Assembly: GCA_004556455.1 (NCBI GenBank)
Contig: SFGY01000052.1
Location: 1 to 7,226, forward strand
DNA length: 7,226 nt
Source of the DNA: Clostridiales bacterium
Lineage (GTDB): Bacteria > Bacillota > Clostridia > Saccharofermentanales > DTU023
Direction: 5' to 3'
Of this stretch, positions 1 to 5,251 are shown in pieces. The first letter of the stretch is position 1. Each line of letters starts with the position of its first letter. Made by a program: the position numbers and the translations under genes. The notes beneath the pieces were generated by a model. The model was not told the DNA's origin and searched no databases. It saw nothing but the letters and a program-made list of their open reading frames with translations.

Positions 1-45
1 AGGGCGCAATTATACACCACTTCGGGAAGTGGTGCATTGCGCCCT
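1..45 (+). other. oriT: Candidate oriT of MobQ type (nested inverted repeat plus nic-like ATTGCG/CCCT)
   Basis: Seen: an outer 10-bp inverted repeat (AGGGCGCAAT 1-10, ATTGCGCCCT 36-45) encloses an inner 8-bp one (CACCACTT 15-22, AAGTGGTG 27-34) with loop CGGG. Known: MobQ relaxases of the RSF1010 and pIP501 families nick within TAAGTGCG/CCCT just 3' of an inverted repeat. Here the inner hairpin is followed after one base by ATTGCGCCCT, so the predicted nick lies between G41 and C42 on the + strand. The relaxase encoded 1.3 kb downstream belongs to the matching family. No T-run follows, so a terminator is unlikely. Confidence 0.75.
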
Positions 46-65
46 GCCGGAGGCGTCCTGCGGAC

Positions 66-192
66 AGCAGATGATTTCCGTAGATTTTCAATCTGCTCCA
101 ATCATCACAGGGGAAGTTACCCTTCCCCTGCGCTGGCTTACGCCAGCTACCCCTTTGTGGACTTGCCGCCCGGAATTATCTTGCGTTGCAAG
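66..192. repeat. Run of hairpins downstream of the oriT core
   Basis: Four further inverted repeats follow the nic-like site: AGCAGAT 66-72 with ATCTGCT 91-97; a 9-bp perfect stem 108-116 with 122-130 (CAGGGGAAG, loop TTACC); GCTGGC 132-137 with GCCAGC 142-147 (loop TTAC); and CTTGC 180-184 with GCAAG 188-192. GATGATT 70-76 can instead pair with AATCATC 100-106. Such secondary structure is common around transfer origins and could bind accessory proteins or serve in complementary-strand synthesis; that role is inference. I see no gene in 1-290 with a convincing ribosome binding site. Confidence 0.55.
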
Positions 193-202
193 TTGTTTCC
201 AT

Positions 203-232
203 CTGACAAGTTTGCTGAAATTCGGCTATACT
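203..232 (+). promoter_or_regulatory. Promoter for leader peptide and methyltransferase
   Basis: CTGACA (203-208, one mismatch to TTGACA) and TATACT (227-232, one mismatch to TATAAT) are separated by 18 nt, a sigma-A type promoter. Transcription would begin near 239, giving a leader of about 155 nt before the methyltransferase start. A perfect TATAAT at 250-255 lies further down but has no good -35 box at the right distance. The strong promoter ahead of a structured leader fits post-transcriptional control. Confidence 0.55.
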
Positions 233-291
233 TTTTTTATGAGATAGCGTATAATGGAGCCGGTGACAAATCGGAGTTTGGAGGTGAGAAT

Positions 292-318
292 ATGACAGCG
301 CATATGAGATTAAGATAA
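292..318 (+). CDS. Macrolide-sensing leader peptide MTAHMRLR (+X+ arrest motif)
   Basis: This 8-codon ORF (MTAHMRLR) is preceded by a near-ideal Shine-Dalgarno GGAGGTGA (280-287) at short distance. Known: ribosomes carrying macrolides stall at Arg/Lys-X-Arg/Lys motifs, and the leaders of ermD (MTHSMRLR...) and mef(A) (MTASMRLR) use Arg-Leu-Arg at residues 6-8 exactly as here. By analogy the ribosome would halt with Leu7 (310-312) in the P site and Arg8 (313-315) in the A site, covering about ten or more bases downstream, which includes RNA segment 1 of the attenuator (319-324). The stop codon follows Arg8 directly, as in the mef(A) leader. Too short for routine gene finders, but the motif, ribosome binding site and following stems agree. 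Confidence 0.8.
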   Translation: MTAHMRLR

Positions 319-390
319 CACCGCGGGTTATGTTGCGGTGAATCCGTATTGCATAGCTCGCTTATTGGGCAAGTAATGTAATAACGGAGG
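319..390 (+). promoter_or_regulatory. ermC-like translational attenuator with alternative stems 1:2, 3:4 and 2:3
   Basis: Ground state: CACCGC 319-324 pairs with GCGGTG 335-340 (1:2), and 343-354 pairs with 376-388 (3:4; 12 bp with one G-U pair and A383 bulged). The 3:4 stem captures GGA 386-388 of the methyltransferase Shine-Dalgarno GGAGGG (386-391). A short inner stem GCTC 356-359 with GGGC 367-370 caps it. Alternative state: 334-338 pairs with 344-348 and ATG 330-332 with CAT 352-354 (2:3), which dissolves 3:4. A ribosome stalled on the leader would cover segment 1 and favour 2:3, exposing the Shine-Dalgarno. No U-run follows the stems, so translational rather than transcriptional attenuation is the better reading. 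Pairings were checked base by base; the switching is inferred. Confidence 0.75.
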
Positions 391-395
391 GAATA

Positions 396-1229
396 ATGAA
401 TAAAATACTTAGATTTAGTGACAGTGAAAAAGTTTTTCAATGTCCTATATGTAAAACAGATTTAAAATTGAAACAAAAAAGTTTATTTTGTTCTAATCAT
501 CATTGTTTCGATATTTCAAAAACGGGTTATGTGAACTTTGCTGTAGGAACAAAATCTTCAAAACATTATAGCAGAGAGACTTTTCAAATTAGGCGGGAGG
601 TTTTAGAAAAAGGCTATTATTCACATATCCTGAATGAAGTGGTGCAGCTTATAAAAAGCTTTAGCAGCATTGATACAATACTTGATATTGGCTGCGGTGA
701 AGGATATTATTCAAAGCAGATAAAAGAAGTATCAGGTGATAAAGAAATTATTGCATTTGATATTTCTAAAGATGCTGTTCAGCTTGCAGCAAAAAGTGAT
801 TTCAGTAATTCTATCAAATGGTTTGTGGGAAATTTGGAAGAAATGCCCATAAAAGACAAAAGGATAGATTGCATATTAGATATTTTTACTCCTGCTAACT
901 ATTCCGAATTTAACAGAGTTTTGAAAGAAGGCGGTTATGTAATTAAGGTAATTCCGGGAAATGCTCATCTTAAGGAGCTTCGAGAGACGGCAAAAGAACA
1001 ATTGAAAAGCAATCAATATTCTAATGCGGCTGTCGTAGATTATTTCCAAAAGAAGTATTCCGTTGTTTATCACAAGAAAGTTTCAGCAACGTATACAATG
1101 ACATCCGAGGAAATAAAAACCTTTGCGGATATGACTCCACTACTGTTTTGTGTAAATAAAGATGGAATAGATTTAAAAAAAACAAAAGAAATCACTATTG
1201 ATGCAGAGATATTTGCAGGGAAATTATAA
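396..1229 (+). CDS. RlmA-family 23S rRNA (guanine-N1)-methyltransferase, candidate macrolide resistance cargo
   Basis: This SAM-dependent methyltransferase (277 aa) resembles RlmA(I)/RlmA(II)/TlrB, which methylate N1 of G745 or G748 in helix 35 of 23S rRNA at the wall of the peptide exit tunnel. An N-terminal zinc ribbon has Cys16, Cys19, Cys32 and His36, spaced as in E. coli RlmA, followed by the family signature F-D-x-x-K-x-G-Y-V-N (38-47). SAM motif I is LDIGCGEG (96-103); later family blocks include the IFTPA stretch, the KEGGYVIKVIPG stretch and a late DMTP. Length matches the family. The ATG has GGAGGG five bases upstream, inside the attenuator stem. G+C is about one third by eye, far below the genes downstream, suggesting separate acquisition. 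Known: TlrB gives tylosin resistance together with an A2058 methylase, and RlmA(II) affects telithromycin response in pneumococcus. Base specificity here cannot be read from sequence; the leader argues for a drug-response role rather than housekeeping. Confidence 0.85.
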   Translation: MNKILRFSDSEKVFQCPICKTDLKLKQKSLFCSNHHCFDISKTGYVNFAVGTKSSKHYSRETFQIRREVLEKGYYSHILNEVVQLIKSFSSIDTILDIGCGEGYYSKQIKEVSGDKEIIAFDISKDAVQLAAKSDFSNSIKWFVGNLEEMPIKDKRIDCILDIFTPANYSEFNRVLKEGGYVIKVIPGNAHLKELRETAKEQLKSNQYSNAAVVDYFQKKYSVVYHKKVSATYTMTSEEIKTFADMTPLLFCVNKDGIDLKKTKEITIDAEIFAGKL

Positions 1230-1241
1230 ATTCAATTTCAA

Positions 1242-1258
1242 TTTGTCGAATTGACAAA
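1242..1258. repeat. Inverted repeat TTTGTC-N5-GACAAA upstream of mobQ
   Basis: TTTGTC (1242-1247) and GACAAA (1253-1258) are 6-bp arms around GAATT, directly after a tandem TTCAAT repeat (1231-1242). The right arm contains TTGACA, a perfect -35 box at 1251-1256, but no good -10 lies 16-18 nt away (TAAATA 1271-1276 is at 14). It may be an operator or part of a poor promoter for the mobilization genes. Function is inference. Confidence 0.3.
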
Positions 1259-1303
1259 CTATTAAAAAATTAAATAACCCGCCGCCCATCAACGGCACAC
1301 CCA

Positions 1304-1339
1304 AGCAGGAAATCTGAAAAGGTATCCTGCTATTTTTTT
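1304..1339 (+). terminator. Rho-independent terminator after the methyltransferase, just before the mobQ RBS
   Basis: AGCAGGA (1304-1310) pairs perfectly with TCCTGCT (1325-1331) across a 14-nt loop, and seven T residues follow at 1333-1339. It would end methyltransferase transcripts, insulating the inducible cargo from the mobilization genes. It lies only 17 bases ahead of the mobQ Shine-Dalgarno, so it could also act as an attenuator for read-through into mobQ. Confidence 0.6.
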
Positions 1340-1371
1340 GCCCCGAATCCGGGAGAAAGGAGGACGTACTC

Positions 1372-2961
1372 TTGCCATGCCCGCATTGTAAAATCACCAT
1401 CATCAAGCGGAGCAACAATGAATCCGCTGTTTCTGCCGCCGCCTACCAGAGCGGCGAGAAGCTGTTCTCTGAATATGACCAGGAACAGAAATACTATCCC
1501 TACAAGAACGAAGTCACCCACAAAGAAATCATGCTCCCGCCCCATGTGCCGCCGGAGTTTGCAGACCGCAATACTTTATGGAACTCAGCCGAAGCGCAGG
1601 AAAAACAATGGAACTCCCAGCTTGCCCGGAGATTCGTGCTTGCCATCCCAAGGGAAATCCCGCCGGGACAGTACGCCGACCTTATCCGTGACTACTGCCG
1701 GGAGTTTTTTGTTTCCAAAGGCATGATTGCCGACTTTGCCATCCATGACAAGGGGGACGGCAACCCACACGCCCATATCCTGCTCACCATGCGGGCGATG
1801 GACGAAAAAGGCAAATGGCTCCCCAAGAGCCGTAAAGTGTACGACCTTGACAAGAACGGGGAGCGCATCCGGCTTGCGTCCGGCAGATGGAAAAGCCATA
1901 AGGAGAACACAGTAGACTGGAACAACCGGAAGTACGCCGAAATCTGGCGGCAGGGATGGGCGGACACGGCCAACCGCTATCTGGAAGCCAATGACCGCCC
2001 GGAACGGCTTGACCTGCGCTCCTATGCCCGACAGGGGATTGACCAAATCCCTACCGTCCACATGGGAGCGGCCGCCTGCCAGATGGAGAAGAAAGGAATC
2101 CAGACCAACATCGGCAATCTGAACCGGGACATCAAAACCGCCAACCGGCTCATGCAGTCCATCCGGCAGATGGTACGGAGCCTAAAGGGATGGCTGTCTG
2201 ACTTAAAAGAGAAAAAGGCTGTATTACTGGAAGCATTGGAGCAGGCGAAGGAGCCGACACTCCCGGAACTGTTATTCCGGTATCTGGAACAGCGGAGTGG
2301 GGAACGTGCCGACTGGACTTCCAGAGGGAAGCTGAAAGGAACCGTTGCCGATTACAATAAAGTGCAGGCGGCGATGGACTTCCTGCGGAAAAAGGGAATC
2401 TCCACCGTGGAGAGCCTTGACACCCGGCTGGATGAAATCGGCCAGACCGCTGTTTCCGTCATGGGGAGCATGAAAAAAAGCGAGAAGCGGATAAAAGCCA
2501 TCAATACCATGCTCTCCTACATTGACAAATACGAAGCCGCCAAGCCAGTCCATGCGGAGTATGCCGCCATCGGCTGGAAGAAGAAAAAGGAGAAGTTTGC
2601 GGAGAGCCACCGGGAGGAACTGGACGCTTATAATGCCGCCATCCGGTATTTGAAAGCCAACCTGAAAGGCAATTCCTACTCCCGCAAAGATTTGGAAGCG
2701 GAACGGGAACAGCTTGCCGCCGCCCTGCCCGGACAAAAGAAGGAACTGGAAGCGGTTCAGGCAGATGTGAAGGTGCTGCGTGACGTGCGCCACTGGCTGA
2801 ATCAGGTTTTGCCATCCGAGCAGTACCGCCAGACCGCCGAGCCGGGGAAGAAACCATCCGTACAGGAGAGCCTGAAAGGGCGGCAGGAACGCATCCGGCA
2901 GGAGCAGGCAGGGAAACAGAAGCCGCCCCGGACACAGAAACAACAGAATATGGAACTTTAA
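1372..2961 (+). CDS. mobQ: MobA/MobL (MobQ) family relaxase
   Basis: This is the DNA relaxase that nicks oriT, stays bound to the 5' end and leads the strand into the recipient. The 529-aa protein has the family N-terminal domain: Tyr25 in AAAYQSGE is the likely nicking tyrosine (RSF1010 MobA also uses a tyrosine near residue 25), and the metal-binding histidine cluster is His125 (IHDKGDGN) with His133 and His135 (PHAH). From about residue 230 the protein is Lys/Glu-rich and probably helical or coiled-coil; there is no fused primase domain as in RSF1010 MobA, but a primase-like gene follows. I chose TTG at 1372 because AAAGGAGG (1356-1363) lies eight bases upstream and it yields the usual MPCPH-x-KI-type N-terminus. 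It is the first backbone gene, followed after 68 nt by the primase-like gene. The family call is secure; the gene symbol is generic. Confidence 0.95.
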   Translation: MPCPHCKITIIKRSNNESAVSAAAYQSGEKLFSEYDQEQKYYPYKNEVTHKEIMLPPHVPPEFADRNTLWNSAEAQEKQWNSQLARRFVLAIPREIPPGQYADLIRDYCREFFVSKGMIADFAIHDKGDGNPHAHILLTMRAMDEKGKWLPKSRKVYDLDKNGERIRLASGRWKSHKENTVDWNNRKYAEIWRQGWADTANRYLEANDRPERLDLRSYARQGIDQIPTVHMGAAACQMEKKGIQTNIGNLNRDIKTANRLMQSIRQMVRSLKGWLSDLKEKKAVLLEALEQAKEPTLPELLFRYLEQRSGERADWTSRGKLKGTVADYNKVQAAMDFLRKKGISTVESLDTRLDEIGQTAVSVMGSMKKSEKRIKAINTMLSYIDKYEAAKPVHAEYAAIGWKKKKEKFAESHREELDAYNAAIRYLKANLKGNSYSRKDLEAEREQLAAALPGQKKELEAVQADVKVLRDVRHWLNQVLPSEQYRQTAEPGKKPSVQESLKGRQERIRQEQAGKQKPPRTQKQQNMEL

Positions 2962-2963
2962 AC

Positions 2964-3007
2964 AGGCACTTGTTTTGTGATTTGAAATCGCTGGCAGGTG
3001 CCTTTTT
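2964..3007 (+). terminator. Terminator-like hairpin between mobQ and the primase gene
   Basis: AGGCACTTG (2964-2972) pairs with CAGGTGCCT (2995-3003), nine pairs with one G-U, across a 22-nt loop, and T residues continue to 3007. It starts three bases after the mobQ stop. The primase Shine-Dalgarno begins at 3015, so complete termination here would cut off the downstream genes unless they have their own promoter, which I do not see. Partial termination, lowering primase and VapE relative to relaxase, is a reasonable inference. Confidence 0.5.
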
Positions 3008-3029
3008 CATTATCAGGAGGGAACGCCTA

Positions 3030-3677
3030 TTGAACGTATTTGAAGCCGTGAAGCAGTCCGTCACCACAAGGCAGGCTGCGGAGCGTTATGGAATCAAAGT
3101 AAACCGGAACGGGATGTGCGTCTGCCCGTTCCACAACGATAAGAACCCAAGCATGAAGGTTGACCGCCGCTTTTACTGTTTCGGCTGCGGAGCCACCGGG
3201 GACGTGATAGATTTTGTTTCCCGGCTCCATGGTATCAGCAGCAAAGAAGCCGCCCTTATGCTGGCACAGGACTTCTCTATCCCTTATGAGGATGGGAGGA
3301 ACGGCAAAAAGCAGCCCATAAGGCCACGCTTGCGAAAAGAAACGGAGGAACAGAAATTCAGGCACATGGAGCGGCACTGCTTCCGGGTGCTGTCCGACTA
3401 TTACCATCTCCTGCGCCGCTGGAAGGAGGAATACGCCCCACGCCAGCCGGATGAAGCGTGGAACCCCCGGTTTGTGGAAGCCCTGCAGAACATGAGCCGG
3501 GTGGAATACCTGATGGACGTGCTTCTCTCCGGGGACATTCAGGAGCGGGCAGCCCTTATCACAGGACACGGAAAGGAAGTGAGGAACCTTGAAAGACGGA
3601 TGGCAGAATTTACCGCCCCAGATACGGCAGGAAACAGCGAACATGGCAGACAGCGCAGAGCCGCCCCGGAGCGTTGA
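3030..3677 (+). CDS. CHC2 zinc-finger DNA primase-like protein
   Basis: A 215-aa protein with an N-terminal CHC2 zinc finger as in DnaG-type primases: Cys32, His35, Cys50 and Cys53 (CPFH...CFGC), followed by the G-A-T-G-D-V-I-D-F-V block (54-63). No TOPRIM catalytic domain is present, so the protein probably recognises DNA or primer sites and works with a partner, most likely VapE encoded next. Start: TTG at 3030 has AGGAGG (3015-3020) nine bases upstream and gives MNVFEAVKQ. An in-frame ATG at 2970 would add 20 residues, but it lies inside the preceding hairpin and has no ribosome binding site. The C-terminal coding region overlaps vapE. Likely role: priming on the excised circle or on the transferred strand (inference from context). 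Confidence 0.85.
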   Translation: MNVFEAVKQSVTTRQAAERYGIKVNRNGMCVCPFHNDKNPSMKVDRRFYCFGCGATGDVIDFVSRLHGISSKEAALMLAQDFSIPYEDGRNGKKQPIRPRLRKETEEQKFRHMERHCFRVLSDYYHLLRRWKEEYAPRQPDEAWNPRFVEALQNMSRVEYLMDVLLSGDIQERAALITGHGKEVRNLERRMAEFTAPDTAGNSEHGRQRRAAPER

Positions 3678-4998
3678 GGAAGTGAAGGCCATGCTGGAAA
3701 CCACCGAAAAAGGCGGCTTCCGCAACAGCATGAGCAACTGCCTGACCGTGTTCCAGTGCGACCCGCTCCTTTCCGGGGCGGTTGCCTACAACCTGCTGAC
3801 CGACCGCACCGATATTTTAAAGCCAATCGGCTACAAAAGAACTGCCGGAAGCCCCATGACCGACACGGACATGAAATATATCCGGCTGTATCTGGAAAAG
3901 ACCTATGGCCTGACAAGCGAGAAAAAGATACAGGACGCCGCCGCCCTTGCCGCCGATGAGAACAGCTACCACCCTGTCCGGGATTATTTAAACGGCCTGA
4001 CATGGGACGGAACCGAACGGATACGCTCCTGCCTGCGTCACTTTCTGGGAGCCGGTGAGGACGAGTATACTTTCCAATCCCTGCGCCTGTTTTTGTTGGG
4101 AGCCATCCACCGGGCATTTTCCCCCGGCTGCAAGTTTGAAGTCATGCTCTGTCTGGTGGGCGGGCAGGGAGCCGGGAAGTCCACCTTCTTCCGCCTGCTG
4201 GCAGTCAAAGACGAGTGGTTCTCCGATGACCTGCGGAAGCTGGACGATGACAACGTATACCGCAAACTCCAAGGCCACTGGATAATCGAGATGTCGGAGA
4301 TGATTGCCACCGCAAACGCCAGGAGCATAGAGGAAATCAAGTCATTTTTGAGCCGCCAGAAGGAAGTCTACAAGATACCCTATGAAACCCACCCGGCAGA
4401 CCGTCCAAGGCAGTGCGTGTTCGGCGGGACATCCAATGCCCTTGACTTCCTGCCCCTTGACCGTTCAGGAAACCGCCGCTTCATTCCTATACAGGTATGC
4501 CCGGAACAGGCGGAAACACACATTTTAGAGGACGAAGCCGCTTCCAGAGCCTATCTGAATCAGGTATGGGCGGAAGCGATGGAGATTTACAGGAGCGGCA
4601 GGTGGAAGCTGACATTCAGCCCGGAAATGGTGCGCCATTTAAAGGAACACCAGCGGGACTTCATGCCGGAGGACACCAAGGCCGGTATGATACAGGCTTT
4701 CCTTGACAGCTACCCCGGCGATACCGTCTGCTCCAAACAGCTTTACAAAGAAGCCCTGAACCATGACTTTGACGAGCCGAAACAATGGGAGATACGGGAA
4801 ATCAACGAGATAATGAACCAGTGCATCACTGGCTGGAATTATTTCTCCAACCCCCGGATGTTTGCCGGGTACGGCAGGCAGAAAGGATGGGAACGGGAAA
4901 ACGCACGGACAGAACCGGCAACGGACAGCGGCAACGGGACGGAAAAAATCCCGGAAGGATTTACGCCGGTGCCGGAACAGATGGAGCTTCCATTCTGA
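3589..4998 (+). CDS. VapE/VirE-family P-loop ATPase (replication helicase-like)
   Basis: This 469-aa protein is of the virulence-associated E (VirE/VapE) family, found in phages, satellites and IMEs as a primase-helicase partner. Walker A is G192-Q-G-A-G-K-S-T199, followed by the WFSDDLRKLDDD block; the Walker B-like strand is HWIIEMSEM (230-238); a sensor-like FGGTSN ends at N283, and D-R-S-G-N-R-R-F (291-298) supplies candidate arginine fingers. It probably unwinds DNA when the excised element replicates. Start is uncertain: TTG 3589 follows a purine-rich GGAAGTGAGG and overlaps the primase gene by 89 nt; ATG 3643 (MADSAEPPRSVEE), with AGGAA about nine bases upstream, is also plausible and resembles the start I recall for related proteins. 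Either way the two genes overlap, pointing to translational coupling and joint function. The ATPase class is certain; the exact role is inferred. Confidence 0.9.
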   Translation: MKDGWQNLPPQIRQETANMADSAEPPRSVEEVKAMLETTEKGGFRNSMSNCLTVFQCDPLLSGAVAYNLLTDRTDILKPIGYKRTAGSPMTDTDMKYIRLYLEKTYGLTSEKKIQDAAALAADENSYHPVRDYLNGLTWDGTERIRSCLRHFLGAGEDEYTFQSLRLFLLGAIHRAFSPGCKFEVMLCLVGGQGAGKSTFFRLLAVKDEWFSDDLRKLDDDNVYRKLQGHWIIEMSEMIATANARSIEEIKSFLSRQKEVYKIPYETHPADRPRQCVFGGTSNALDFLPLDRSGNRRFIPIQVCPEQAETHILEDEAASRAYLNQVWAEAMEIYRSGRWKLTFSPEMVRHLKEHQRDFMPEDTKAGMIQAFLDSYPGDTVCSKQLYKEALNHDFDEPKQWEIREINEIMNQCITGWNYFSNPRMFAGYGRQKGWERENARTEPATDSGNGTEKIPEGFTPVPEQMELPF

Positions 4999-5005
4999 AA
5001 AAATC

Positions 5006-5085
5006 CGGGCAGGGACAGCCCGTTGCACACTCCGTTGCTATCCCGTTGCCGACCCGGTTGCCGGGAAAAATCCCGTAACTGCGGG
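5006..5085. repeat. Periodic CCGTTGC repeats and small hairpins after vapE
   Basis: CCGTTGC starts at 5020, 5032 and 5043, with a variant CGGTTGC at 5055: spacings of 12, 11 and 12 nt, close to one helical turn, so all copies face the same side of the DNA. Small stems overlap them: CGGGC 5006-5010 with GCCCG 5018-5022; CCCGG 5053-5057 with CCGGG 5061-5065; CGGGA 5062-5066 with TCCCG 5071-5075; and CCCG 5072-5075 with CGGG 5082-5085, then CTTTTCT, a weak terminator for vapE. An AT-rich tract follows (5100-5145). Two more copies occur at 5186 and 5199 (TCGTTGC). Iteron-like binding sites for a replication or regulatory protein are a possible reading. Confidence 0.5.
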
Positions 5086-5133
5086 CTTTTCTCCCCTTTA
5101 ACAACCAAAGCAACAGAAAAATAAAAGAAAAAG

Positions 5134-5139
5134 TATAAA
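5134..5139 (+). promoter_or_regulatory. Possible -10 box (TATAAA) for the small ORF and recombinase
   Basis: TATAAA followed by AT sits in an AT-rich tract and would start transcription near 5147, immediately before the large inverted repeat and about 100 nt ahead of the small ORF. No recognisable -35 box lies 16-18 nt upstream, so support is weak. Confidence 0.25.
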
Positions 5140-5150
5140 ATAACCCAACT

Positions 5151-5223
5151 GCCAGACAAGGATTAGCTCCAAGGTTTTTTGAAGCCCGTTGCCGGACTTC
5201 GTTGCCGCTATCCCCTGTCTGGC
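5151..5223. repeat. 73-nt imperfect inverted repeat ahead of the small ORF
   Basis: Outer arms GCCAGACA (5151-5158) and TGTCTGGC (5216-5223) pair perfectly. After a small internal loop, GGATTAGC (5160-5167, T5164 bulged) pairs with GCTATCC (5207-5213). Inside, GAAG 5181-5184 with CTTC 5197-5200 and CCG 5186-5188 with CGG 5193-5195 form a hairpin whose loop carries TTGC of the repeat found upstream. It ends 13 bases before the Shine-Dalgarno of the 65-aa ORF. It could be a structured 5' leader controlling the small ORF and recombinase, or a single-stranded-DNA hairpin used in replication; both are inference. Confidence 0.5.
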
Positions 5224-5251
5224 TTATTTCATGTATGGAGGACAACTGCCT

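Noticed and set aside
250..255. Perfect TATAAT as the main -10 box of the cargo promoter
   Set aside because: No -35-like sequence lies 16-18 nt upstream and there is no extended -10 TG. TATACT at 227-232 with CTGACA is better, though a secondary start is possible.
37..318. 93-codon + strand reading frame spanning the hairpin region and ending with the leader peptide stop
   Set aside because: It has no ribosome binding site and runs through the oriT-like palindrome and the promoter. The real signal is the internal ATG at 292 with GGAGGTGA.
319..390. Transcriptional attenuator (terminator) upstream of the methyltransferase
   Set aside because: The stems are real but none is followed by a T-run, so intrinsic termination is unlikely; Shine-Dalgarno capture explains the structure better.
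2272..2943. Long antisense reading frame opposite mobQ (223 codons)
   Set aside because: It is a shadow of codon bias in a GC-rich gene, has no recognisable domain and lies opposite a well-supported relaxase.
3027..3737. Long antisense reading frame opposite the primase gene (236 codons)
   Set aside because: The opposite strand carries the clear CHC2 finger; the antisense product shows no family features.
5006..5223. CRISPR array
   Set aside because: The repeats are only 7 bp with 4-5-base spacers, much too short; no cas genes are present.
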